DNA of 64,000 nucleotides from the NCBI RefSeq assembly GCF_021026345.1, contig NZ_JAJNCZ010000004.1:248001-312000 (forward strand), written 5' to 3'. Shown here piece by piece: positions 32,181 through 42,275 of this stretch (the first letter of the stretch is position 1; each line of letters starts with the position of its first letter). The notes below the pieces were generated by a model. The model was not told the DNA's origin, did no database searches, and saw only the letters and a list, made by a program, of their open reading frames with translations. The stretch is from Rhizobium sp. GN54. GTDB lineage: Bacteria; Pseudomonadota; Alphaproteobacteria; Rhizobiales; Rhizobiaceae. The translations under genes were made by a program, and so were the position numbers.

Positions 32181-33434
32181 ATGCGCAAATATTCGGTCTT
32201 CGCCGTCGCACGCGAGGCGTTGCGCGGCCACAAGGGATGGGAGCCCCAGTGGGTTTCGCCCGAGCCGCGCCAGGAATACGACGTCATCATCGTCGGCGGC
32301 GGCGGCCACGGACTGGGTGCCGCCTACTACCTCGCCAAGGAGCACGGCATCACCAATGTCGCGGTGATCGAGAAGGGCTGGCTCGGCGGCGGCAACACCG
32401 GCCGCAACACCACCATCATCCGCTCCAACTATCTCTACGACGAGAGCATGGACATCTACGAGCACTCGCTGAAGCTCTGGGAGGGGCTGAGCCAGGAGCT
32501 CAACTACAACGTCATGTACTCGCCGCGCGGCGTGATGATGCTGTCGCACAACGTCCACGACCGGCAATCTTTCAAGCGCCACATCCATGCCAATCGCCTG
32601 CACGGCATCGACAACGAGTGGCTGACGCCGGAGCAGGCGAAGGAGTTCTGCCCGCCGCTCGATATCGCCGCCACCGCCCGCTACCCGATCAACGGCGCGG
32701 CCCTGCAGCGCCGCGGCGGCACGGCGCGCCACGACGCGGTCGCCTGGGGCTATGCCCGCGCCGCCTCCGACCGGGGCGTCCACATCATCCAGAACTGCGA
32801 GGTCAAGGGCATCCGCCGCGGACCGGGCGGCGAGGTCACCGGCGTGGAAACGTCGCGCGGCTTCATCGGCGCCAGGAAGATCGCCGTCTCGGCTTCGGGC
32901 CACAATTCGGTGATCATGTCGATGGCGGACGTTCGCGTGCCGCTGCATTCGGTGCCGCTACAGGCGCTCGTGTCCGAGCCGATGAAGCCGATCTTCCCCT
33001 GCGTCGTCATGTCGAACACGGTGCATGCCTATATCTCGCAGTCCGACAAGGGCGAACTCGTCATCGGCGCAGGCACCGACCAGTACAATTCCTACTCCCA
33101 GACCGGCGGGCTGCAGATCATCACGCATACGCTGGACGCCATCTGCGAGCTCTTCCCGATGTTCCGGCGAGTGAAGATGATGCGCCAGTGGGGCGGCATC
33201 ACCGACAACACGCCGGACCGCTCGGCGATCCAGGGCGTCACGCCTGTCAAGAACCTGTTCGTCAACTGCGGCTGGGGCACCGGCGGCTTCAAGGCGACGC
33301 CGGGCTCGGCGAACCTGTTCGCCCATTTGATCGCCAAGGGCGAGCCGCACAGGCTCGCCGCCGGCCTGACGCTGGACCGCTTCCGCACCGGACGCCTGAT
33401 CGACGAGGCCGCCGCCGCCGCGGTGGCGCACTGA
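32181..33434 (+). CDS. soxB: Sarcosine oxidase subunit beta
   Basis: 417 residues, the usual length. FAD-binding Rossmann site VIIVGGGGHGLGAAYYLA near 37, the flavin loop GGGNTGRNTTIIRSNYL, and CGWGTGGFKATPGSANLFA near the C-terminus. Beta subunit of the heterotetrameric sarcosine oxidase that demethylates sarcosine to glycine with transfer of the methyl carbon to tetrahydrofolate. The ATG at 32181 matches the family start MRKYSVFAVAREALRGHKGW. First gene of soxBDAG. Confidence 0.96.
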   Translation: MRKYSVFAVAREALRGHKGWEPQWVSPEPRQEYDVIIVGGGGHGLGAAYYLAKEHGITNVAVIEKGWLGGGNTGRNTTIIRSNYLYDESMDIYEHSLKLWEGLSQELNYNVMYSPRGVMMLSHNVHDRQSFKRHIHANRLHGIDNEWLTPEQAKEFCPPLDIAATARYPINGAALQRRGGTARHDAVAWGYARAASDRGVHIIQNCEVKGIRRGPGGEVTGVETSRGFIGARKIAVSASGHNSVIMSMADVRVPLHSVPLQALVSEPMKPIFPCVVMSNTVHAYISQSDKGELVIGAGTDQYNSYSQTGGLQIITHTLDAICELFPMFRRVKMMRQWGGITDNTPDRSAIQGVTPVKNLFVNCGWGTGGFKATPGSANLFAHLIAKGEPHRLAAGLTLDRFRTGRLIDEAAAAAVAH

Positions 33435-33498
33435 ACCCATTTTCCCCGCGCGTCCGGCGGCCCGATCGCGGCAGCCGGCGCGGGACAGGAGAGACCGC

Positions 33499-33843
33499 AT
33501 GCTACTGATCCATTGCCCCTATTGCGAGGAAGAGCGCTCCGAGCTCGAGTTCCGCCACGGCGGCGACGCGCATATCGCGCGGCCGACCAACATTGCCGAT
33601 ATCTCGGATGAAGAATTCGAGGCGTTCTTCTTCCTGCGCGACAACCCGAAGGGCCTCATCTTCGAGCGCTGGCGCCACGTCCACGGCTGCGGCCGCTTCT
33701 TCAACGCCGCACGCGACACTGTCAGCGACAAGTTCTTCGCCAGCTACAAGGCCGGCGAGCCGAAACCCGACATTCCCGGCGTCTCACCCGCCACGGAGAA
33801 GACGGTCGAAACCTACGAAGCCACGGAAGGGACTGCGAAATGA
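33499..33843 (+). CDS. soxD: Sarcosine oxidase subunit delta
   Basis: 114 residues with the zinc-binding motif CPYCEEERSE at residues 6-9 and the second pair in HVHGCGRFFN (His and Cys). The delta subunit is a small zinc protein that helps hold the alpha-beta complex. It lies 64 bases after soxB, and the last four bases overlap the soxA start (ATGA). Confidence 0.95.
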   Translation: MLLIHCPYCEEERSELEFRHGGDAHIARPTNIADISDEEFEAFFFLRDNPKGLIFERWRHVHGCGRFFNAARDTVSDKFFASYKAGEPKPDIPGVSPATEKTVETYEATEGTAK

Positions 33844-36833
33844 GCGGCGCCAATCGCATTGCCGGTCAGGGCCGCCTGACGCCTGCCAGGACTGCGCGTT
33901 TTTCCTTTGACGGAAAGAGCTACGAGGCGCTGGAGGGCGACACCGTCGCCTCGGCGCTCATCGCCAACGGTGTCCATCTCGTCGGCCGTTCTTTCAAGTA
34001 TCACCGCCCGCGGGGTATCGTCTCCGCCGGCCCTGAGGAGCCGAACGCGCTGATCGACGTCGCCCGCGACGCCGCCCGCCGCCAGCCAAACGTGCGTGCG
34101 ACGGTGCAGGAAGTGTTCGACGGCATGAAGGCCACCTCGCAGAACCGATGGCCGTCGCTGTCCTTCGATGTCGGCGGGTTCAACAACCTGCTGTCGCCCT
34201 TCTTCGCCGCGGGCTTCTACTACAAGACCTTCATGTGGCCGAAGGCCGCCTGGGAGAAGGTCTACGAACCCTTCATCCGCCGCGCCGCCGGTCTCGGCAC
34301 GGCGCCGACGGAAGACGATCCGGACCATTATGCCAACCGCTACGCCACCTGCGACGTGCTCGTCGTCGGCGCCGGCGTCGCGGGCCTTTCCGCAGCGCTC
34401 TCGGCTGCCGCCACCGGCGCGCGCGTCATCCTCTGCGACGAGCAGCCTGAAGTGGGCGGGGCACTGCACTACGACCGGTCCGTCACCGTCGACGGTAAGG
34501 ATGGCTTCGCCTGGGCGCAGGCCGCCGCCGCAGGGCTCGCGGCGATGGAGAACGTCACCGTGCTGACGCGCACGACCGCGTTCGGCTACTACAATCACAA
34601 CTTCGTCGGTCTCGTCGAGCGGGTCACCGATCACGTCGCCCGTCCGGACAAGAAGGCCCCGCGCGAGCGGCTGTGGCAGGTGCGCGCCAAGCGCGTCATC
34701 CTCGCCACCGGCGCGATCGAACGCCACATGGTCTTCGGCAACAATGACCGGCCGGGCATCATGCTGGCGTCTGCCGCCCGCACCTATCTCAACCATTTCG
34801 GTGTCGCCGTCGGCAAGAAGGTCGCCGTCTATACGGCGAACGATTCGGCCTACGAGGCGGCCTTCGACCTGAAGCGCGCAGGCGTGCAGATCGCCGCAAT
34901 CGTCGACAGCCGCGCCAAGCCGGGCGATGCGGTGCTGAACGAGGCCCGCAGCCACGGCATCGAGGTGCTGACCGGCCATTCGGTGATCGACACCAAGGGC
35001 CACCGCCGTGTGTCCTCCATCGTCGTCTGCCGCAACGGCGGTGGCGGCAAGCGCACGATCGCCGTCGATGCGCTTCTGACCTCGGCCGGGTGGACGCCGT
35101 CGGTGCACCTGTTCTCGCAGTCGCGCGGCAAGGTCGCCTACAATGCCGAGACCGGCCAGTTCCTGCCCGGTACCTACGCGCAGGACTGCCTGTCCATCGG
35201 GGCCTGCAACGGCACGGGAAGCCTGCAGGCGACGATCGAGGAGGCGCTGGCGGCGGGCGAACTGATGGCGCGGGCGACCGGCAACGAGGGCGGCGCGAAG
35301 GTCCAGTTGCAGGCGGAGAACGCCTTCGAATGGACCGGCGGCATGGCCGGTGCAGCGGAGGGCGCGGGTGCCGATACCAACGTCAAGGCGTTCATCGACT
35401 TCCAGAACGACGTCTGCGCCAAGGATATCCGCCTCGCCGTGCGCGAGGGCATGCACTCGATCGAGCACATCAAGCGCTTCACGACGAATGGCATGGCAAC
35501 CGACCAGGGCAAGCTCTCCAACCTGCACGGGCTGGCGATCGCAGCCGAGACGCTGGGGCGCGAAATCCCCAAGGTGGGGCTCACCACCTTCCGCGCGCCC
35601 TATACGCCGGTGACCTTCGGCACGATCATCAACCATTCGCGCGGCGACCTGTTCGACCCGGCCCGCAAGACGCCGATGCATGCCTGGGAGGAGGCGCACG
35701 GCGCCATCTTCGAGGATGTCGGCAACTGGAAGCGTGCCTGGTACTATCCGCGCGCCGGCGAGACCATGCACGAGGCGGTCGACCGCGAGTGCAAGACCGT
35801 GCGCGAGGTCGCCGGCGTATTCGACGCCTCGACGCTCGGCAAGATCGAGGTCGTCGGCCCGGATGCGGCCGAGTTCCTCAATCTGATGTACACCAACGCC
35901 TGGGACACGCTGAAGCCCGGCCGCTGCCGCTACGGCATCATGTTGCGCGAGGACGGCTTCGTCTATGACGACGGCGTCGTCGGCCGCATCGCCGAGGATC
36001 GCTTCCACGTCACCACCACGACCGGCGGCGCGCCGCGGGTGATGAACCACATGGAGGACTATCTCCAGACGGAGTTCCCGCACCTGAAGGTGTGGCTGAC
36101 GTCCACCACAGAGCAATGGGCGGTGATCGCGGTCCAGGGGCCGAAGGCGCGCGAGATAATCGCGCCGCTCGTGGAAGGCATCGACGTTTCCAACGAAGCG
36201 TTTCCGCATATGAGCGTGCGCGAGGGCAGGATCTGCGGCGTGCCGACCCGGCTGTTCCGCATGTCGTTCACCGGCGAGGCCGGCTACGAGGTCAACGTTC
36301 CCGCCGATTACGGCCAGGCGGTGTGGGAGGCGATCTGGGCCCGGGCGGAGGCGCTCGGCGCCTGCGCCTACGGCACCGAGGCCATGCACGTGCTGCGCGC
36401 CGAGAAGGGCTATATCATCGTCGGCCAGGACACGGATGGCACGGTGACGCCCTTTGATGCCGGCCTTGCCTGGGCGGTGTCGAAGAAGAAGTCCGACTTC
36501 GTCGGCATCCGTGGCCTGAAGCGGCCGGATCTCGTCAAGGAAGGACGCAAGCAACTCGTCGGCCTGAAGACGAAGGACCCGAAGGTGGTGCTGGAGGAGG
36601 GCGCGCAGATCGTCGCCGATCCGAACCAGCCGATGCCGATGAAGATGATCGGTCACGTCACCTCGGCCTACTGGTCGGAAAACTGCGGCCAGTCGATCGC
36701 CTTCGCCCTCGTCGAGGGCGGGCAGACGCGCATGGGGCAGACGCTCTACGTGCCGATGCCGGACCGCACGATTGCGGTCGAGGTGACGGACATGGTGTTC
36801 ATCGACAAGGAAGGAGTTCGCCTCAATGGCTGA
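33840..36833 (+). CDS. soxA: Sarcosine oxidase subunit alpha
   Basis: 997 residues, near the normal size. The N-terminal region (RFSFDGKSYEALEGDTVASA, RSFKYHRPRGIVSAGPEEPN) resembles a 2Fe-2S ferredoxin domain but lacks its cysteines, as is known for this subunit. The NAD/FAD Rossmann site is VLVVGAGVAGLSAALSAAA at about residue 174. The C-terminal ~400 residues form the GcvT-type folate domain (VFDASTLGKIEVVGPDAAEF, MSFTGEAGYEVNVPADYGQA). It generates 5,10-methylene-THF. ATGA overlap with soxD and an 8-base overlap with soxG. Confidence 0.96.
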   Translation: MSGANRIAGQGRLTPARTARFSFDGKSYEALEGDTVASALIANGVHLVGRSFKYHRPRGIVSAGPEEPNALIDVARDAARRQPNVRATVQEVFDGMKATSQNRWPSLSFDVGGFNNLLSPFFAAGFYYKTFMWPKAAWEKVYEPFIRRAAGLGTAPTEDDPDHYANRYATCDVLVVGAGVAGLSAALSAAATGARVILCDEQPEVGGALHYDRSVTVDGKDGFAWAQAAAAGLAAMENVTVLTRTTAFGYYNHNFVGLVERVTDHVARPDKKAPRERLWQVRAKRVILATGAIERHMVFGNNDRPGIMLASAARTYLNHFGVAVGKKVAVYTANDSAYEAAFDLKRAGVQIAAIVDSRAKPGDAVLNEARSHGIEVLTGHSVIDTKGHRRVSSIVVCRNGGGGKRTIAVDALLTSAGWTPSVHLFSQSRGKVAYNAETGQFLPGTYAQDCLSIGACNGTGSLQATIEEALAAGELMARATGNEGGAKVQLQAENAFEWTGGMAGAAEGAGADTNVKAFIDFQNDVCAKDIRLAVREGMHSIEHIKRFTTNGMATDQGKLSNLHGLAIAAETLGREIPKVGLTTFRAPYTPVTFGTIINHSRGDLFDPARKTPMHAWEEAHGAIFEDVGNWKRAWYYPRAGETMHEAVDRECKTVREVAGVFDASTLGKIEVVGPDAAEFLNLMYTNAWDTLKPGRCRYGIMLREDGFVYDDGVVGRIAEDRFHVTTTTGGAPRVMNHMEDYLQTEFPHLKVWLTSTTEQWAVIAVQGPKAREIIAPLVEGIDVSNEAFPHMSVREGRICGVPTRLFRMSFTGEAGYEVNVPADYGQAVWEAIWARAEALGACAYGTEAMHVLRAEKGYIIVGQDTDGTVTPFDAGLAWAVSKKKSDFVGIRGLKRPDLVKEGRKQLVGLKTKDPKVVLEEGAQIVADPNQPMPMKMIGHVTSAYWSENCGQSIAFALVEGGQTRMGQTLYVPMPDRTIAVEVTDMVFIDKEGVRLNG

Positions 36834-37374
36834 ACAAGCACTTCGCAAGGCGCCGCTCGGCGGCTTCCACGGCGGCTCCGCCGCAGCCCATGTCACTGCT
36901 GCAGGCCCTGCCACGCGCCTGTCGCTGCGGGCCGGGGCCGACGCCGTTCCCGCGCTGTCGAAGGCGCTCGGGCTCACCCTGCCACAGAAGCCGAAGACGT
37001 CGGCATCGGCGAACGGCCGCCATGCGTTGTGGCTCGGTCCGGACGAGTGGCTTCTGATCGACGAGAGCAGTGCGGATCTCGCGGCCCTTGCCGCGAAGGC
37101 AGATGTGCTGCATTCGGCGGTCGACGTCTCGCACCGCAACACCGCTGTGCTCGTCGCCGGCGAAAGGGCGGCCGAGGCGATTGCGAGCGGCAGCCCGCAC
37201 GACCTGTCGCCGAAGGTCTTCCCGGTGGGGGCCTGCGCGCGCACGGTGCTCGGCAAGATCGAAGTGGTGATCTTCCGCACCGGCGAGCAGGAGTACCGCG
37301 TGGAATGCTGGCGCTCCTTCGCGCCATACGCCTTCGCGCTGCTCGCGGAGGGGGCGGAAGACGCAGGGCTGTGA
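36826..37374 (+). CDS. soxG: Sarcosine oxidase subunit gamma
   Basis: 182 residues of the gamma subunit, a GcvT-related fold: segments TSASANGRHALWLGPDEWLL, VDVSHRNTAVLVAGERAAE, and RTGEQEYRVECWRSFAPYAF. It contacts the alpha subunit and completes the tetramer. It overlaps soxA by 8 bases. The sox operon ends here; the next genes are a separate toxin-antitoxin pair. Confidence 0.94.
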   Translation: MAEQALRKAPLGGFHGGSAAAHVTAAGPATRLSLRAGADAVPALSKALGLTLPQKPKTSASANGRHALWLGPDEWLLIDESSADLAALAAKADVLHSAVDVSHRNTAVLVAGERAAEAIASGSPHDLSPKVFPVGACARTVLGKIEVVIFRTGEQEYRVECWRSFAPYAFALLAEGAEDAGL

Positions 37375-37404
37375 CCCTCGCACACACTTGAAAGCGCATG
37401 AATT

Positions 37405-37440
37405 TGTAGCTACATTGGAGCCACTCCATGGAGGCTCCAA
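37405..37440 (+). promoter_or_regulatory. Palindromic operator/promoter of the antitoxin gene
   Basis: Two adjoining elements: the perfect 10-bp palindrome TGTAGCTACA at 37405-37414, close to the TTGTAATTACA-like sites used by RelB/DinJ family antitoxins, and an 8-bp inverted repeat TTGGAGCC-N10-GGCTCCAA at 37415-37440. The ribosome site GGAGG lies within it. Antitoxin binding here would silence the pair. Motif and position only. Confidence 0.6.
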
Positions 37441-37697
37441 TGGCTAGCGACACCGTTGTTCGCGCAAGAATCGATAGTGAAACGAAGTTGAAGGCCGCCG
37501 CCGCTCTCGAGGCGATGGGCCTCTCCGTATCCGATGCCATCAGATTGCTGATGATGCGCATCGCCGACGAGCGCAGGCTGCCTTTTGAGGTGAAGGTCCC
37601 GAACTCGAAATCTGTCCGGGCCATGGAACAACTGGAAATCGGCAAGGGCAAGCGTTTCGACAGTGCGGATGCGCTGTTCAAGGATCTCGGCCTCTGA
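37440..37697 (+). CDS. RelB/DinJ family antitoxin
   Basis: 85 residues from the ATG at 37440, which follows GGAGG at 37430-37434; an earlier ATG at 37428 has no ribosome site. The N-terminal ribbon-helix-helix (DTVVRARIDSETKLKAAAAL, then GLSVSDAIRLLMMRIADERR) binds DNA as a dimer. The C-terminal extension (FEVKVPNSKS, LEIGKGKRFDSADALFKDL) would wrap the toxin. Gene looks intact. The toxin gene that follows is frameshifted near its start, so this could be an orphan antitoxin in practice. Confidence 0.88.
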   Translation: MASDTVVRARIDSETKLKAAAALEAMGLSVSDAIRLLMMRIADERRLPFEVKVPNSKSVRAMEQLEIGKGKRFDSADALFKDLGL

Positions 37698-37701
37698 ACG
37701 C

Positions 37702-37970
37702 GTGTCCCGGTCCGCTCCGCCAAGTTCAAGCAGGACGTTCGGCGGGCGGAAAAGCGAGGCTGCGACATGGCCAAGCTCAAGGAGATTTTGCTCCTTCTCA
37801 TCGAGGCCCGCCCGATTCCCGGCTCCTATCGCGATCACCCCTTGAAGGGCCGCTGGCGCGGCTATCGCGATCTGCATATCGAACCGGACTGGCTGCTTCT
37901 CTATCGGGTCACCGAAGATGAAGTCCATCTTGCGAGGACCGGCACGCATTCCGACCTGTTCGATGAATAG
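37702..37970 (+). pseudogene. yafQ: YafQ-type mRNA interferase toxin, frameshifted by a 5-bp tandem duplication at codons 4-5
   Basis: Downstream of the antitoxin the frame reads SAKFKQDVRRAEKRGCDMAK, YRDHPLKG, GYRDLHIEPDWLLLYRV and TGTHSDLF. This matches YafQ, including the His, His, Asp and His known as its catalytic residues. No start codon lies in this frame except an internal ATG at 37767 that corresponds to a mid-protein Met. A GTG at 37702 is in another frame. Between them TCCGC occurs twice in tandem (37711-37720); removing one copy joins GTG-TCC-CGG-TCC-GCC-AAG into a full 87-residue toxin (VSRSAKFKQDV). So the toxin is broken by a slippage-type duplication, or survives only as a 67-residue N-terminally cut form. 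Confidence 0.82.
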
Positions 37971-37972
37971 GC

Positions 37973-38461
37973 TCAGGCATCCTCCGGCCGGTCGTTCGGA
38001 TCGAACTGGATGATGGTCATCCAGTTGGCGGTCAGCGCGGGCTTTCGTTCGTTTTCGATCTCGACGGTGACGTCGTAGGTGACCATCAGCATGCCGCCGC
38101 CGCGGAAGCGGGCGTCGGCCATGGTGAAGCGGCCGCGGACGCGCGCGCCGGATTTCACCGGCGTCATGAAGCGGACCTTCTCGAAGCCGTAGTTGATCCC
38201 CATCGTCTGCTCGATCACCCGCGGCAGGCAATCGTAGTTCATCGCCGACAGGAGCGACAGCGACAGGAACCCGTGGGCGATGGTGCCGCCGAACGGGGTT
38301 TCGGCGGCGGCGCGGACCGGATCGGTGTGGATGAACTGATGGTCCTCGGTCGCCTCGGCGAAGCGGTCGATCATGGTCTGGTCGACGGTGAACCAGCGGG
38401 ACACGCCAATCTCCTGCCCGACGAGGCTTCTGACGTCGGCGAGGTGAATTTCGCGAGGCAT
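37973..38461 (-). CDS. MaoC family (R)-specific enoyl-CoA hydratase-like protein
   Basis: 162 residues, a single hot-dog domain. The hydratase signature is complete: DHQFIHTDPVRAAAETPFGG, then IAHGFLSLSLLSAMNYD, with the catalytic Asp and His in the usual spacing (D..IH). The substrate is an enoyl-CoA or another acyl thioester; family members serve fatty-acid or PHA metabolism or nodulation-type pathways. It points toward the toxin gene with a 2-base gap, so the two transcripts converge. Confidence 0.9.
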   Translation of the reverse strand: MPREIHLADVRSLVGQEIGVSRWFTVDQTMIDRFAEATEDHQFIHTDPVRAAAETPFGGTIAHGFLSLSLLSAMNYDCLPRVIEQTMGINYGFEKVRFMTPVKSGARVRGRFTMADARFRGGGMLMVTYDVTVEIENERKPALTANWMTIIQFDPNDRPEDA

Positions 38462-38574
38462 TCTCGATCCTTTCGCCCGGCAAGATATGCGTATTCCGCT
38501 GCGCGATCTTTAGCCTATGCAGAGCCGGTTGATAACTGGTTTCACTGCGATTTTCCGTCCCGACGCCTGCGGGG

Positions 38575-40536
38575 TCACGATGAGGCGAGAAGAATGTCGA
38601 TGCTGCGCGGGGCGATCGTATCCGGCGGGGCGTCGCTCTCGGCCAGGAGGCTTCGCCATGACCTGCCGATGGCATCGAGGGCAAGCGCCACAGGCTCGGC
38701 GCGCCGGTTGATGCAGAGGGCCAGCCGGACCTTGCGCCCGGACTCGTCGTCGCTTTCGAGCAACATGACCAGGGCGCCGGCGTCAGGTGCCTCCCAGTCG
38801 GAAACCTGCATCGGCGCACCGTCGGGACGAAGCCAGACGACCTCGCCATCGTTGCCGAAGAACGCGGGATCCGTGAACACGGCGAAGCGGCGGCGGATCG
38901 CGGCAAGGGCGGCGGCATGGGCGATCAGTCCCGCGTCGAGGCTCGCCCAGTCGAGCCAGGTGATGGCATTGTCCTGGCAATAGGCGTTGTTGTTGCCGTT
39001 CTGGCTGCGCCCGCCCTCGTCGCCGGCGGTGAGAAGCACCGTTCCCTTCGACACGAACAGGCTTGCCAGCAGCGCTTTCACATCGCGGCGGCGCGCGGCG
39101 CGGATGTCCGGATCGTCCGTCTCGCCCTCGACGCCGTTGTTCCAGGCGTGGTTGTCGTTGTGGCCGTCGCGATTGTCCTCGCCGTTCGCCTCATTGTGCT
39201 TGTCGCGATAGGAGACGAGGTCCGCCAGGGTGAAACCGTCATGGGCGGCGACGAAGTTGACGCTACGGGTGTACGTCGCGCCGTTGCGGCCGAAGATATC
39301 GGAGGAACCGCAGAGTGCGGTGGCAAAGGCGCCCATCCGCCCGGGATCGCCGCGCCAGAACAGGCGGGTATCGTCGCGGAAGCGGTCGTTCCATTCGAGA
39401 AAGGTGTTGGGGAAGTTGCCGAGCTGGTAGCCGCCGGGGCCGATATCCCAGGGCTCGGCGACCAGGATCCGGTCGGCCAGGACCGGGTCGGCCCGCATCT
39501 CCTCGAACAGGACGGCCTTCGGATCGAAGCCTTCGGCCGTTCGCCCAAGGATCGGGGCCAGGTCGAAACGGAAGCCGTCGATGCCGGCATGGGCGACGAA
39601 GTGGCGCATGCTGTCGAGGATCAGGCGGCGGACGACAGGATGGTCGCAGGCGATCGTGTTGCCGCAGCCGGTGTCGTTGACAAGGACGGCCGGATTGCCG
39701 GCGTTGTGGCGGTGGTAGGTCCGGTTGTCGAGGCCGCGCATGGACAGCGTTGCGCCGAAGCGGTCGCTCTCGCCGGAATGGTTGAAGACCAGGTCGAGGA
39801 TGACGCCGATGCCCTCGGCGTGCAGCTTGGCCACGGTTGAGGCGAGGTCGGCCATTCCGCCCGGCGCAAGCCGCGGATCCAGCGCCATCATCGCGATCGG
39901 GTTATAGCCCCAGCTGTTGTGCAGCCCGAGCGGGGGGAGGTGGCGTTCGTCGATCCAGGCGACGATCGGCATCAGCTCGACGGCGTCGACGCCGATGCGC
40001 TTCAGATGGGCGATCACCGCAGGGTGGGCAAGCGCTGCGATCGTGCCGCGCAGAGGCTCCGGGATATCGGGATGAAGCATGGTGAAGCCGCGGACGGCGA
40101 CCTCGTAGATGACGCCGCCGCGGCGGAAGCGCGGGGGAGTGATTTCCACCGGCCGGTCTGCGGTGACGATCGCCTTCGGCACGAGACCGGCCGTGTCCAC
40201 GCCATATTGCGTAAGGCGGACATCGTGGACGAAGCGGCGGTCCAGCTCTCTGGCATAGGGATCGACCAGGAGTTTCGCCGGATCGAACCAGAGGCCGTCG
40301 TCGGGAGAATAGACGCCGTCTGCCCGCAGGCCGTAGCGGCTGCCGGGGCCGATGCCCTCGACGAAGGCCTGGTGGAGATCGCCGGTGCGCCGCATCGGGA
40401 TCCGGCGGGTCTCCTGCCGCCCCTCGTCGTCGAAGAGGCAAAGGTCGATCCGGGCGGCATCCTGCGACCGGACGGCGAAGGCGACGCCGCCGTCCCGTGC
40501 CGTGGCCCCCAATGTCGCGTCGAGCGGTTCTGGCAT
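38575..40536 (-). CDS. glgX: Glycogen debranching enzyme
   Basis: 653 residues, normal for GlgX. An N-terminal CBM48-type domain is followed by the GH13 barrel. Nucleophile Asp is in GIDGFRFDLAPILGR, acid Glu in LVAEPWDIGPGGYQLGNFPN, and the HD motif in FVAAHDGFTLADLVSY. A FNHSGE stretch contributes too. It removes alpha-1,6 branches left on limit dextrins by GlgP. Last of the glg cluster with a 107-base gap after pgm, so it may have its own transcript as well. Confidence 0.95.
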   Translation of the reverse strand: MPEPLDATLGATARDGGVAFAVRSQDAARIDLCLFDDEGRQETRRIPMRRTGDLHQAFVEGIGPGSRYGLRADGVYSPDDGLWFDPAKLLVDPYARELDRRFVHDVRLTQYGVDTAGLVPKAIVTADRPVEITPPRFRRGGVIYEVAVRGFTMLHPDIPEPLRGTIAALAHPAVIAHLKRIGVDAVELMPIVAWIDERHLPPLGLHNSWGYNPIAMMALDPRLAPGGMADLASTVAKLHAEGIGVILDLVFNHSGESDRFGATLSMRGLDNRTYHRHNAGNPAVLVNDTGCGNTIACDHPVVRRLILDSMRHFVAHAGIDGFRFDLAPILGRTAEGFDPKAVLFEEMRADPVLADRILVAEPWDIGPGGYQLGNFPNTFLEWNDRFRDDTRLFWRGDPGRMGAFATALCGSSDIFGRNGATYTRSVNFVAAHDGFTLADLVSYRDKHNEANGEDNRDGHNDNHAWNNGVEGETDDPDIRAARRRDVKALLASLFVSKGTVLLTAGDEGGRSQNGNNNAYCQDNAITWLDWASLDAGLIAHAAALAAIRRRFAVFTDPAFFGNDGEVVWLRPDGAPMQVSDWEAPDAGALVMLLESDDESGRKVRLALCINRRAEPVALALDAIGRSWRSLLAESDAPPDTIAPRSIDILLASS

Positions 40537-40643
40537 CGCTTGGACGAGCCTCCGGCGGATGGAGTGTCCCTTCTCGCCTTTCGGGGAGAGGGCGGTCCGA
40601 AGGACCGGAAGAGGGCCGTGGCCGCGCGGGCCACGGCGTGCGA

Positions 40644-42275
<1,632 letters not shown>

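Noticed and set aside
33813-37385. Long minus-strand open frame opposite soxA/soxG
   Set aside because: Shadow of the sox genes; the composition is unlike a protein and no start is supported.
37767-37970. The ATG at 37767 as a genuine toxin start
   Set aside because: It corresponds to an internal Met of YafQ and would lose about 20 N-terminal residues; the GTG plus duplicated TCCGC explains the missing part better.
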